Below, piece after piece: positions 29,465-38,647 of a stretch of 64,000 bases of DNA. A model generated the notes under the pieces. It was not told where the DNA came from. It searched no databases and saw only the letters and a list, made by a program, of their open reading frames with translations. The stretch is from Gammaproteobacteria bacterium. GTDB lineage: Bacteria > Pseudomonadota > Gammaproteobacteria > Eutrophobiales > Eutrophobiaceae. The stretch covers positions 167,254-231,253 of the forward strand of contig JANQNX010000003.1 in the NCBI GenBank assembly GCA_028279365.1. Reading direction: 5' to 3'. The translations under genes and the position numbers were made by a program. Numbering within the stretch: the first letter of the stretch is position 1; each line of letters starts with the position of its first letter.

Positions 29465-31675
29465 ATGTCAGCTGATCCTGTTGTACTGCAGATTGCGGTA
29501 CCGACACCGTTTAGAAAACTGTTTGATTATTTGCCGGAAAATAATGCCAATAAGTCCGTCTCAAAACCAGGCTGTCGCGTATTAATTCCGTTTGGCAAAC
29601 GTAAGCATATTATTGGCGTCGTCGTTTCATCCAGTAAACATAGTGAGTACCCGCAGAATAAATTAAAACGGATTGAACATGTGATCGATGAGCAGCCGGT
29701 ATTTGAAAAGACACAAATGGAGTTATTACTGTGGGCAAGCCGTTACTATCATCATCCCGTCGGAGAAGTCATCAATAACGCCCTACCAGTATGGTTAAGA
29801 AAAGCGAACCAGCTCGAACAACTCGTACCTATTGCCTGGCAAATGACTAAAAAAGGTAAAAATACGGCATTAGACACATTAAAAAGATCGCCAAAACAAT
29901 ATCAATTACTTGAGTACCTGCAAAAACACTCTCAACCGCATCTGGAACATGACTTGTTGGAACAGGCTGATATCCATAAACGCGTTATTCAATCACTGGA
30001 ACAAAAACAATTCATCGAAAAAACCGCTTTGACGCCAAACATGCAATATTCGGTTTCCGATAACAACAAATTCGATCTCAACCAGGAACAAAAACAAGCA
30101 GTAAAGAATGTCACAGCAGCAATTGGGTCATCGCAAGTTTTCCTGTTGGATGGCTTGACTGGTAGTGGTAAAACTGAAGTGTACATGGAAATCGTTAAGG
30201 CAGTCTTGCAAGCAGGCAAACAAAGTTTAATTTTATTGCCGGAGATCGGCTTAACACCACAGATCATTCAACGGTTTAAACAACGTTTCCATTGCAAAAT
30301 CGCCATACAACATTCCGGTTTAAGCAATCGGGAACGCATGCAACACTGGTTGAGTGCAAAAGACGGTAGCGCCGGTATTGTATTGGGTACGCGTTCTGCA
30401 ATCTGGACACCATTGGCAAACCCGGGTGTGTTCATTATTGATGAAGAGCATGACTTATCCTATAAACAACAGGAGGGTTTTCGCTATTCTGCCAAGGATA
30501 CGTTAATCATGCGCTCGCAACTGGAACAACTTCCCGTGTTACTCGGTTCGGCAACTCCATCGTTAGAATCTCAATACAATATTCAAAAAAAATCGTATCA
30601 ACCTTTGCAACTTCGCGTTCGAGCAGGTGGTGCAACATTACCCGAATTCAAACTGTTCGATGTTCGCGGCAAGAAAATGTATGGGGCATTATCGGATCTA
30701 TTGGTCAATGAGATAAGACAGCATCTCAATAAGAACAACCAGGTGTTACTGTTTCTTAATCGACGCGGCTATGCGACTCACCTGATTTGTCATGCTTGTG
30801 GCTGGAAGGCCTGCTGTGAACGATGTGAACGCCCATATACTTATCATAAAACGTATAAGAAGATGATCTGCCATCACTGTGACAATTATAAAAATCCAAT
30901 AGAAACATGTGCCGAATGTGAACAACCCTTATTCATGTTAGGCCATGGTACAGAGAGAATAGAAGAACAGCTGCATGCATTATTCCCTGATAAAACAATG
31001 GCGCGGATTGATCGAGACTCGACACGTAAAAAAAACGCGATGTCATCAATATTGGAAAAAATAAATGACGGTTCCATCGATATTTTGATTGGGACACAAA
31101 TGCTGGCCAAAGGACATCATTTCCCCAACGTCACGCTTACCGCCATTGTTGATGCTGACCATGGCCTGTTCTCTACTGACTTCAGGGCAAGTGAACGACT
31201 CGCCCAACTTTTTGTGCAGGTGAGCGGGCGCGCCGGGCGAGGAGAAAAAAAAGGCACAGTGGTAGTCCAGACACATCAACCTGATCATGATTTATTCCAA
31301 CAAATCATCCAACATGGTTATCAGCATTACGCAAAAACCTTGATGCAAGAAAGAGAAACGGCCGAACTCCCTCCATACAGCTATATGGCATTATTAAACG
31401 CAGAGGCACATAATCAGTCTGATGCGGTAGGCTTTCTCAGGCATGCAGCAGTATTAATTAACGAACGAAAAGAAAAACAGTTATCGGTATTCGGACCTGT
31501 GCCTGCACTAATCGAAAAACGCAGCGGTCGCTTTCGCCAACAGCTTATCCTGCAAGCCAATAACAGAAACGCATTACATAAACATATTGATAGCTGGTTA
31601 TTGCAACTTGAAACTGCGAAACTGTCTAAAAAAGTAAGGTGGTCTATCGATATCGATCCACAAGACATGGCGTGA
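29465..31675 (+). CDS. priA: Primosomal replication restart helicase PriA
   Basis: PriA reloads the replisome at stalled forks. The N-terminal 3'-DNA-binding and winged-helix regions precede the helicase core with Walker A LDGLTGSGKTEV, DEAH-type IIDEEHDLSYKQQEG and motif VI VSGRAGRG. Between the helicase lobes are two zinc-binding clusters (CHACGWKACCERC; CHHCDNYKNPIETCAEC). Length 736 is normal. It follows the upstream hypothetical gene by 2 bases. Confidence 0.97.
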   Translation: MSADPVVLQIAVPTPFRKLFDYLPENNANKSVSKPGCRVLIPFGKRKHIIGVVVSSSKHSEYPQNKLKRIEHVIDEQPVFEKTQMELLLWASRYYHHPVGEVINNALPVWLRKANQLEQLVPIAWQMTKKGKNTALDTLKRSPKQYQLLEYLQKHSQPHLEHDLLEQADIHKRVIQSLEQKQFIEKTALTPNMQYSVSDNNKFDLNQEQKQAVKNVTAAIGSSQVFLLDGLTGSGKTEVYMEIVKAVLQAGKQSLILLPEIGLTPQIIQRFKQRFHCKIAIQHSGLSNRERMQHWLSAKDGSAGIVLGTRSAIWTPLANPGVFIIDEEHDLSYKQQEGFRYSAKDTLIMRSQLEQLPVLLGSATPSLESQYNIQKKSYQPLQLRVRAGGATLPEFKLFDVRGKKMYGALSDLLVNEIRQHLNKNNQVLLFLNRRGYATHLICHACGWKACCERCERPYTYHKTYKKMICHHCDNYKNPIETCAECEQPLFMLGHGTERIEEQLHALFPDKTMARIDRDSTRKKNAMSSILEKINDGSIDILIGTQMLAKGHHFPNVTLTAIVDADHGLFSTDFRASERLAQLFVQVSGRAGRGEKKGTVVVQTHQPDHDLFQQIIQHGYQHYAKTLMQERETAELPPYSYMALLNAEAHNQSDAVGFLRHAAVLINERKEKQLSVFGPVPALIEKRSGRFRQQLILQANNRNALHKHIDSWLLQLETAKLSKKVRWSIDIDPQDMA

Positions 31676-31683
31676 GAAAAACT

Positions 31684-32337
31684 ATGCGTACAATAAAATG
31701 TATTTCGGCAATTATCATTCTGATGTTTTGCAACAAACTGTTAGCTGATAGGACAGATTCACGATCGGTCAACATTACAAATGAGTTAGGCTATGTTGAT
31801 ATCGTTCATAAAGGTAAAACTGTCCGAATTGAAAGAAGTCAGAACAAAGACAATACTATTAACCCTGCCTACGCCCGCACTTCCAGAAATTGTCCGCCTT
31901 TTTGTATCCAACCGGCTAGCCTGCATGAAGGTGTTGAAACCATTGCCGAACTGGAATTAATTGACTATCTGAAAAAAGTCGATCAAGGTGACAATTCAAT
32001 ATTAGTCATTGATTCCCGAACACCGGATTGGGTAAGAAAAGGCACTATTCCCGGTAGCGTTAATATTCCCTGGACTGAACTCAAGCCGGGTGCCGGTGCC
32101 GATCCATTTTCAATTGCGGATATCCTGGAAAAGCGATTTAACGCTGTGAATCTTGAAGGACTGTGGGATTTCAGCAATGCCAAAACATTAGTCTTGTTCT
32201 GTAATGGTATGTGGTGCGGGCAATCCCCGACCAATATCAAAACCCTGCTGAGATTTGGCTACCCTGCTGAAAAAATAAAATGGTATCGCGGTGGTATGCA
32301 AAACTGGGAAGCCTTAGGTCTGACCGTTGTGAAATAA
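31684..32337 (+). CDS. Exported rhodanese-domain protein
   Basis: A signal peptide (MRTIKCISAIIILMFCNKLLA) directs a single rhodanese domain to the periplasm. The domain has DSRTPDWVRKGTIPGSVNIPW and the active-site loop FCNGMWCGQSPTN, in which the catalytic Cys is followed five residues later by a second Cys. Rhodaneses transfer sulfur or bind thiols; the physiological substrate is unknown. I use ATG 31684, just after the priA stop; the frame upstream to 31639 overlaps priA and would disrupt the signal peptide. It sits 61 bases ahead of argS. Confidence 0.85.
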   Translation: MRTIKCISAIIILMFCNKLLADRTDSRSVNITNELGYVDIVHKGKTVRIERSQNKDNTINPAYARTSRNCPPFCIQPASLHEGVETIAELELIDYLKKVDQGDNSILVIDSRTPDWVRKGTIPGSVNIPWTELKPGAGADPFSIADILEKRFNAVNLEGLWDFSNAKTLVLFCNGMWCGQSPTNIKTLLRFGYPAEKIKWYRGGMQNWEALGLTVVK

Positions 32338-32398
32338 GCCCATCACTTCTACTCACTCTTTAAACACACTAGAATATGCGACTTTTTGAGGGACAGCC

Positions 32399-34144
32399 TT
32401 GAAGCAGCTTATTCAATCACTGGTGTCAGACGCCGTTGTATCCGTGCTGAAACAACGCAACGTCGATGAGTCACCAGGCTATCAAATCCAGGTCGAACAC
32501 ACGCGTGATAGCGCGCATGGCGACTTTGCGTGTAATATTGCCATGGTGCTCGCGAAACAGTTAAAAACGAATCCGCGCGAGCTTGCTAATAATATTGTCG
32601 AACTCATTGGCCCATCCGATATCCTGGAAAAAACGGAAATAGCAGGTCCCGGCTTTATTAATTTCTTCCTGAAAAAAAATGCTTACTACTCAATTGTTGC
32701 CACTATATTTGAGCAAGCTGAGGACTATGGCAGCAGCGATGTCGGTGAAGATATGCCGGTCTTACTTGAATTTGTCTCAGCAAACCCGACCGGACCGTTA
32801 CATATCGGCCATGGTCGCGGCGCAGCCTACGGTGCCGTTGTTGCAAACCTGCTGCGCAAAGTCGGTTATCAAGTTGACTGTGAATACTATGTTAATGATG
32901 CAGGCAGGCAGATGGATATCCTGGCTGTCAGTGTATGGCTGCGCTATCTCCAGCTTTCCGGAACAGAACTATCATTTCCGGAAAATGCCTATCAAGGTGA
33001 TTATGTAAAAACGATTGCAGAAGATACTAAAGGCGAAATCACTAATGTGACGATTCCGAATATCAATGCCATTGATACTGCCAATGCTATCACCGATCCG
33101 GAAAAACGTATCGATGCCTTGATTGAAGTTTGTAAACAGAATCTCGGTGATTCTGATTATGAAAAACTATTTAATAAAGGCCTGCATGCCATTCTTAAAG
33201 CCATAGAAGATGACCTGGCTAACTTTGGCGTCGAATATCAAAACTGGTTTTCCGAACGTTCTTTAGTCACAACCGATCAGGTTAAGGCAAGCCTGGATAA
33301 ACTGGCACAGACTGACTGGACATATCAGAAAGACGGCGCAACCTGGTTTGCTTCTTCAAAACTTGGCGATGAAAAAGACCGCGTGTTGGTGCGGGATAAC
33401 GGACAAACCACTTACTTTGCCTCAGATGTTGCCTATCACCTATGCAAATATGAACGTGGCTATAAAAAGATCATCAACATCTGGGGGGCTGACCATCATG
33501 GCTACATCGCCAGAGTGAAAGCCTCGTTAAAGGCATTAAACCTAGATGAGACGATGTTAGAAGTACTACTAGTTCAGTTTGCTTCGCTTTACCGGGGCAA
33601 AGAGAAACTGCAGATGTCGACCCGTTCAGGTGAATTCATTACCCTGAACGAACTACAGCAGGAAGTCGGTAAAGACGCAGCCCGATTCTTTTATATTTTG
33701 CGAAAAAGTGAACAGCACCTGGACTTTGACCTTGAACTGGCAAAATCCCAGTCTAATGATAACCCGGTTTACTACATTCAATATGCTCATGCTCGTATCT
33801 GCAGTGTTTTCCGCCAGCTGTCGGAGAAACAACTTAGCTACGATCCCATACTGGATAGTGAGGCATTAAGCATGTTAAACGAAAAACAGGAGTATCAGCT
33901 GCTGGCTAATCTGGCACGCTATCCTGAAGTCATACAATCAGCAGCGCTGGAATATGAACCGCATCAACTTGCCTATTATCTAAAAGATTTGGCAAATGAT
34001 TTTCATGGCTACTACAATTCAAGCCAGTTTATTGTCGATGATGACAGCTTACGTAATGCAAGGCTGTCTCTGATCGATGTTTGCAGGATAGTGATACAAA
34101 ACGGATTATCAATACTCGGTGTATCGGCACCGGAGAAGATGTAA
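32399..34144 (+). CDS. argS: Arginyl-tRNA synthetase
   Basis: The class I synthetase charges tRNA-Arg. The N-terminal tRNA-binding domain contains HGDFACNIAM, the HIGH motif is in ANPTGPLHIGHGRGA, the KMSKS-equivalent is LQMSTRSG, and the C-terminal anticodon domain is typical. The 581-residue length is normal. The start is a TTG at 32399, supported by GAGGGA five bases upstream and by the absence of another Met before the conserved region. The stop overlaps the start of the FtsN-like gene by one base. Confidence 0.97.
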   Translation: MKQLIQSLVSDAVVSVLKQRNVDESPGYQIQVEHTRDSAHGDFACNIAMVLAKQLKTNPRELANNIVELIGPSDILEKTEIAGPGFINFFLKKNAYYSIVATIFEQAEDYGSSDVGEDMPVLLEFVSANPTGPLHIGHGRGAAYGAVVANLLRKVGYQVDCEYYVNDAGRQMDILAVSVWLRYLQLSGTELSFPENAYQGDYVKTIAEDTKGEITNVTIPNINAIDTANAITDPEKRIDALIEVCKQNLGDSDYEKLFNKGLHAILKAIEDDLANFGVEYQNWFSERSLVTTDQVKASLDKLAQTDWTYQKDGATWFASSKLGDEKDRVLVRDNGQTTYFASDVAYHLCKYERGYKKIINIWGADHHGYIARVKASLKALNLDETMLEVLLVQFASLYRGKEKLQMSTRSGEFITLNELQQEVGKDAARFFYILRKSEQHLDFDLELAKSQSNDNPVYYIQYAHARICSVFRQLSEKQLSYDPILDSEALSMLNEKQEYQLLANLARYPEVIQSAALEYEPHQLAYYLKDLANDFHGYYNSSQFIVDDDSLRNARLSLIDVCRIVIQNGLSILGVSAPEKM

Positions 34145-34734
34145 TGTCACGAGACTATAAAAATATTAAAAAAAAGAAACCAGAACCATTAGTCAATCGA
34201 TTTAGTAATGGCATGTCTTTTTTGACAGGACTGTCATTAGGTTTATTTGTCGCAGTGATTGTCTATTTTCAACAAGACACATCAATTGTTAATAACAACG
34301 TCTTACTGCAAGATCCGCCGACAGTCGAAGTCGTTGAAAATAAGGAGAAAGAGACGAGCGAAGATATCGCTCAGCGTCCTGAACCGAAATTTGATTTCTA
34401 TAAAATCCTGCCTAACAAGGAAGTCAGTATCTCTGAATGGGAATCAGCCGAAGAAGAAACAGGAAGTGATGAAGAAGTGAATCAACCGATTATGTTTGTA
34501 TTGCAGGTAGGGTCCTTCAAACAGTTTGAAGCGGCAGATGAGATCAAGGCCAAATTGGCAATGATGGGCGTCACTGCAGATATACAACGCGTCGTCATCA
34601 ATGGCCAGGATGTGCGTCACCGTGTCAGGATCGGCCCTTACAAAGATTCAAACCAACTCCAACAAACCAAAAACCGACTACTCGCTAACGATCTCGATTT
34701 CATGCTGCTCAAGCTTAAGATGGAAGACATCTAG
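34144..34734 (+). CDS. FtsN-like SPOR-domain protein
   Basis: This bitopic inner-membrane protein has a short basic cytoplasmic segment, one TM helix (about residues 23-41), an acidic periplasmic linker and a C-terminal SPOR domain (about 112-195, starting FVLQVGSFKQFEAADEIK). SPOR domains bind septal peptidoglycan, and genes of this shape directly after argS are usually annotated as FtsN-like cell-division proteins. ATG 34144 overlaps the argS stop (TAATG). I keep the symbol blank because the essential FtsN periplasmic helices cannot be judged by eye. Confidence 0.88.
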   Translation: MSRDYKNIKKKKPEPLVNRFSNGMSFLTGLSLGLFVAVIVYFQQDTSIVNNNVLLQDPPTVEVVENKEKETSEDIAQRPEPKFDFYKILPNKEVSISEWESAEEETGSDEEVNQPIMFVLQVGSFKQFEAADEIKAKLAMMGVTADIQRVVINGQDVRHRVRIGPYKDSNQLQQTKNRLLANDLDFMLLKLKMEDI

Positions 34735-34784
34735 GACAAAGTTTCTTTCTATCTTGGCATGCTTCTGATTTAATAAAGCAAAAA

Positions 34785-36083
34785 ATGTCAGCATTACCAG
34801 AAAAAATTGGCAAATACCGCATCATCGAAGAGATTGGCCGCGGCAATATGGGTACCGTTTTCTCTGCACATGATCCGTTTGCGGACAAAACTGTCGCAAT
34901 CAAGCTTGCTCACGCCCAGTATATTAATGAAAGAGAAATCGGTGAGCGCTTCAAAAAACTTTTCTTCAATGAAGCCCAGGCTGCAGGCGTTTTAAACCAT
35001 CCAAGTATTCTCAAAATTTACGATGCCGATATTGATGGCGATGCCTGCTATCTGGTAATGGAATACATCCAGAATGCAAAGACACTGGACTGTTATTGTA
35101 AACCGGAAAACCTGCTTTCAGTCCGGGACGTGGTCGGTATTATTTATAAGGCGGCTAAAGCGTTGGATTATGCACATCGACAAGGGATCATACATCGGGA
35201 TATTAAGCCGAATAACATCCTGCAGACAGAAAGCGAAGACATTAAGATTGCGGATTTCAGTATCGCCATGATTATCCGCGATGATTTTCTTGATACACAA
35301 TTTCATGGTTTCCTCGGCTCACCGCTGTATATGTCACCGGAACAAATCAATGAATGGCAAATATCTACCAATACTGACATTTTCTCATTGGGTATCGTCA
35401 TGTATGAAATGCTGACCGGTAATCATCCATTCAAAGCCGATAATCTCAGCAGCATCAGTAATAAAATCACCAATGATAAACCGATCCCGATTGGTGAATT
35501 TCGTAGCGATATCCCGGAAGGTCTGGAATATGCGCTAAATCGCATGCTCAAGAAAAAACCGGAGAAGCGTTACAGCATGGGGCTGGATTTGGCCGCCGAC
35601 CTGGCGTTGATTTATGAAGATCTGGATGCGGTTGATAACGAAGACTCACTGCGAGAAAAATTTAAAAAGATACAAAACCTGGGCTTTTTTGAAGAATTTT
35701 CCGATGCCGACATTTGGGAACTGGTTCGCGCCTGTGACTGGCATCATTATTCATGTGAAACCTACATTGTCAGGGAAGGAGAAGAGGATCACTCGTTTTA
35801 TATTATCCTTTCCGGTGTCGTTACCGTCGAAAAAAACGGCCAGAAAATTGAGTCATTACAGGAAGGTGATTGTTTCGGTGAAATGGGCTACCTGACCAAG
35901 GCAAAACGCTCTGCATCGGTAATTGCGCAATCCGATGTCTCATTGATTAAAGTCAACGCATCAACACTGGATCGTGCCAATGAAGGCACCCAGCTCAGAT
36001 TCCTTAAAGTCTTCGTGAAAACATTAATCTCAAGATTGGCGGATACGACTCGTATTCTGTCGATTGCCAATACTGAACATTAA
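34785..36083 (+). CDS. Ser/Thr protein kinase with C-terminal cyclic-nucleotide-binding domain
   Basis: The Hanks-type kinase domain (about residues 10-280) has a Gly-rich loop GRGNMGTVF, Lys40 in VAIKLA, the catalytic loop HRDIKPNN (137-144), and D157-F-S159 in place of the usual DFG. The APE-equivalent is SPE in YMSPEQI. A cNMP/CRP-type effector domain (about 315-415) follows, with FYIILSGVVTV and the phosphate-cassette region FGEMGYLTKAKRSASV. No membrane segment is visible, so it is soluble, unlike typical PknB receptors. It precedes a CheY-like receiver and an MBL-fold hydrolase in the same direction, suggesting a signalling cluster. Confidence 0.9.
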   Translation: MSALPEKIGKYRIIEEIGRGNMGTVFSAHDPFADKTVAIKLAHAQYINEREIGERFKKLFFNEAQAAGVLNHPSILKIYDADIDGDACYLVMEYIQNAKTLDCYCKPENLLSVRDVVGIIYKAAKALDYAHRQGIIHRDIKPNNILQTESEDIKIADFSIAMIIRDDFLDTQFHGFLGSPLYMSPEQINEWQISTNTDIFSLGIVMYEMLTGNHPFKADNLSSISNKITNDKPIPIGEFRSDIPEGLEYALNRMLKKKPEKRYSMGLDLAADLALIYEDLDAVDNEDSLREKFKKIQNLGFFEEFSDADIWELVRACDWHHYSCETYIVREGEEDHSFYIILSGVVTVEKNGQKIESLQEGDCFGEMGYLTKAKRSASVIAQSDVSLIKVNASTLDRANEGTQLRFLKVFVKTLISRLADTTRILSIANTEH

Positions 36084-36111
36084 TGAATAAAGGATTAGTT
36101 GATTATTATCC

Positions 36112-36128
36112 AAATTAGAGGCTAATTT
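36112..36128. other. Inverted repeat downstream of the kinase gene
   Basis: AAATTAG-AGG-CTAATTT forms a perfect 7-base AT-rich inverted repeat about 30 bases after the kinase stop. It is too AT-rich to be a convincing terminator and could equally be a protein-binding site. Confidence 0.3.
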
Positions 36129-36208
36129 AATGTGGATTAAAGGATTTTAGTGTAATATTTAAACGACTTTCAGCGTCTAAATTGATGAAATCGTTGAAAA
36201 TTAATTGA

Positions 36209-36236
36209 TTGACCTTGCATAAAATTACTTAATAAT
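36209..36236 (+). promoter_or_regulatory. Candidate sigma70 promoter of the receiver gene
   Basis: TTGACC (36209-36214), a 16-base spacer and AATAAT (36231-36236) each match the consensus hexamers at 5 of 6 positions. The site is about 62 bases upstream of the receiver start codon, so the receiver and downstream MBL gene can be transcribed independently of the kinase. Confidence 0.5.
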
Positions 36237-36297
36237 AATCAATAGCTTACTTTTAGGGTTTGCTAGCATTAATCAAGGGAAAGGGCGGAATTCTGTT

Positions 36298-36687
36298 ATG
36301 AATACTGAAATACCAACAGTTGTGGTAGTGGATGATAATGCCACTGTTCGCGCCTTGTTTCAGCGTTCTACCGAGAATCTGGCTATTGAGTTGCACACTT
36401 TTGGTTCAGCCGATGATGCAGATGAATTTCTAGCCGATCAGAAACCCAAACTCCTCTTCCTCGACATTATCATGCCGGAAAAAGACGGACTCACCTATTT
36501 ACAGGAACTAAGACGCCAACCTTTACACCGGGACACACCGGTCATCATGATTACCTCAAAGGATTATGCCCAGGATAGAACCGTCGCCAACGAGCTGGGC
36601 GCGCTCGAATTTATTACCAAACCTATGCCAATGCGAGCAATTACAGATATAATCCTCAAATATATTAATAAAGATAATCATTACTAG
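36298..36687 (+). CDS. Single-domain CheY-like response regulator
   Basis: A stand-alone receiver domain of 129 residues without an output domain. The acidic pair is Asp12-Asp13 (VVDDNA), the phospho-acceptor is Asp56 (LFLDIIMPEKDG), the Thr/Ser is in MITSKD and the Lys is in FITKPMP. Such proteins act by protein-protein interaction or phosphorelay. It has its own probable promoter, and a ribosome-binding stretch AAGGGCGGA lies a few bases before the ATG. It sits between the kinase and the MBL-fold hydrolase; no histidine kinase is encoded nearby. Confidence 0.92.
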   Translation: MNTEIPTVVVVDDNATVRALFQRSTENLAIELHTFGSADDADEFLADQKPKLLFLDIIMPEKDGLTYLQELRRQPLHRDTPVIMITSKDYAQDRTVANELGALEFITKPMPMRAITDIILKYINKDNHY

Positions 36688-36703
36688 TCATTTACTATAG
36701 CGC

Positions 36704-37615
36704 ATGGCAAATTCTTATCTCCGTTTTTGGGGTGTTCGGGGATCCTATGCCGCCCCCTTTCCGACTCACCTAAAGACAGGTGGGAACACGTCATGCGTAG
36801 AGATCAGCGTCGATGACAAAATCCTGGTTTGCGATGCCGGCACCGGCATTATTCCATTAGGTAACAAGCTAGCCGCCCAACAAAAAACCAAGGAACTGGT
36901 CATCGTGCTAACGCATTACCACTGGGATCACATTTGTGGATTGCCTTTTTTCGTACCTGCTTTTATTCCAGACTGGAAAATTCAGTTTTATGGACCCGGT
37001 GAGTCAATCCTGGAAATGAAACAGAACCTGGATTCACAAATGCAGGCGCCTTACTTTCCGGTCGGAACCGAGACCTGGATGGCACAAATTGAGTACATCG
37101 AACCGTCTCAGAGAGTTATCAATGTTGGCAGTATGCAAATCAAGCATCATAGCGTACACCACCCGGGGATCACCTATGGCTACACCATTGATACCGGTAA
37201 GAAAAAAGTGATTTATGTTTCCGATAACGAGTGCCAATTTCTGGATAAATCAATCAAGCAAAAAATGACTGAATTCAGCCAGGAAGAACAGGAAATGTTC
37301 GAAGCGATGAATCGTGAAGAATATGAATACGAACTGCACGCTATCAAAGATGCCGACATTCTAATCCATGATGCACAATACACCCCTGAAGATTACGAGA
37401 CCAAACGTGGCTGGGGACATTCCTGCTATGTCGATGTAGTCAATAGCGCTATCGATGCCGGAGTCAAAGAACTCTATCTTTATCACCACGATCCGTATAA
37501 CGATGACAATGCGATAGAAAAAATTTACGAAGAAAGTATCAAGATCATTCAATCAAGAAATGCATCGCTAAAATGTCATGTCGCGCGCGAAGGGATGGAA
37601 GTCGAACTCGACTAG
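36704..37615 (+). CDS. Metallo-beta-lactamase-fold hydrolase (PhnP/RNase Z-like)
   Basis: The N-terminus (FWGVRGSYAAP, GGNTSCVEI) and the metal motif THYHWDHICGLPFF (His71, His73, Asp75, His76) mark the MBL superfamily branch related to PhnP and RNase Z, which cleave phosphodiesters. Further ligand candidates are His in HHPGITYGY, Asp in VSDNECQ and the terminal WGHS and HHD. The 303-residue length is usual. The gene is 16 bases after the receiver stop, so the two are likely cotranscribed. Substrate unknown; cyclic nucleotide phosphodiesterase activity is possible given the cNMP-binding kinase next door, but this is inference. Confidence 0.87.
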   Translation: MANSYLRFWGVRGSYAAPFPTHLKTGGNTSCVEISVDDKILVCDAGTGIIPLGNKLAAQQKTKELVIVLTHYHWDHICGLPFFVPAFIPDWKIQFYGPGESILEMKQNLDSQMQAPYFPVGTETWMAQIEYIEPSQRVINVGSMQIKHHSVHHPGITYGYTIDTGKKKVIYVSDNECQFLDKSIKQKMTEFSQEEQEMFEAMNREEYEYELHAIKDADILIHDAQYTPEDYETKRGWGHSCYVDVVNSAIDAGVKELYLYHHDPYNDDNAIEKIYEESIKIIQSRNASLKCHVAREGMEVELD

Positions 37616-37653
37616 ACATTGCGCTTAACGATACTCAGTTGTAATACCTAACG

Positions 37654-37851
37654 ATGGAAGTCTTGCTCAACGGGGAAAAATATACAGTATCAGCCCCCTG
37701 CTCGATCACCGATCTGATTTCTCTGTTACAGCTTCAAGGCAAGTATGCCATTGAGATAAATCAAGCTATTATTCCGAAAAGTGAATACACTACTGTTGCC
37801 ATTCGTGAAAACGATACGATTGAAATTGTCCAGGCCATCGGTGGTGGCTAA
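37654..37851 (+). CDS. thiS: Sulfur-carrier protein ThiS
   Basis: A 65-residue ubiquitin-like protein that, as a C-terminal thiocarboxylate, donates sulfur to the thiazole ring of thiamin. It begins [10 protein letters not shown], has the usual beta-grasp pattern and ends with the required Gly-Gly (IVQAIGGG). It lies 11 bases upstream of thiG, its partner. The ThiF and ThiO/ThiH components are not in this window. Confidence 0.95.
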   Translation: MEVLLNGEKYTVSAPCSITDLISLLQLQGKYAIEINQAIIPKSEYTTVAIRENDTIEIVQAIGGG

Positions 37852-37862
37852 AAATACATTAC

Positions 37863-38642
37863 ATGACTGATATGTTGAAAATTGCTGATAAAGACTATTC
37901 CTCCAGGTTGTTAGTTGGTACCGGAAAATATAAAAACCTGGATGAAACCAAACATGCGATTGAGGCCAGTGGCGCCGAGATTGTCACTGTCGCAATCCGT
38001 CGAACCAATATTGGTCAACATCAGGACGAGGCAAACTTACTCGACGTCATTTCTCCGGATCGTTATACCATCTTGCCCAATACAGCGGGCTGTTATGACG
38101 CTGATTCAGCAATAAGAACCTGCCAACTGGCTAGAGAGTTATTAGACGGTCACGATCTGGTGAAACTGGAAGTACTTGGCGATGAAAAAACACTGTACCC
38201 GGATGTACCACAGACACTAGAAGCGGCAAAAAGCCTGATCAAGGATGGTTTTAAAGTCATGGTTTATACGACAGACGACCCGATCATGGCGATGCGTTTC
38301 GAAGAAATGGGCTGTATTGCGGTTATGCCGCTGGCAGCGCCAATTGGGTCAGGCTTGGGTATCCGAAATCCACACACTATTCGGACCATCGTTGAAAATG
38401 CCAATGTACCGATTATTGTTGATGCAGGCGTAGGTACGGCATCAGATGCCGCAATTGCTATGGAGCTTGGTTGCGATGGCGTATTAATGAATACGGCAAT
38501 TGCTGAAGCCGATGATCCAATATTAATGGCTACCGCCATGAAAAAAGGCATAGAAGCAGGACGCGATGCCTATCTCGCAGGCAGAATGCCAAGGCGTGCT
38601 TATGCCAGCGCATCATCTCCGCTGGACGGTAAATTTTTCTGA
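37863..38642 (+). CDS. thiG: Thiazole synthase
   Basis: ThiG condenses DXP, dehydroglycine and ThiS-thiocarboxylate into the thiazole of thiamin. The TIM-barrel shows [10 protein letters not shown], the Schiff-base Lys101 in [10 protein letters not shown], and the phosphate sites in PIGSGLGI and [13 protein letters not shown]. Length 259 is normal. It follows thiS by 11 bases; the trmB TTG starts 6 bases after its stop, so thiS-thiG-trmB form one transcription unit. Confidence 0.97.
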   Translation: MTDMLKIADKDYSSRLLVGTGKYKNLDETKHAIEASGAEIVTVAIRRTNIGQHQDEANLLDVISPDRYTILPNTAGCYDADSAIRTCQLARELLDGHDLVKLEVLGDEKTLYPDVPQTLEAAKSLIKDGFKVMVYTTDDPIMAMRFEEMGCIAVMPLAAPIGSGLGIRNPHTIRTIVENANVPIIVDAGVGTASDAAIAMELGCDGVLMNTAIAEADDPILMATAMKKGIEAGRDAYLAGRMPRRAYASASSPLDGKFF

Positions 38643-38647
38643 TCAAT

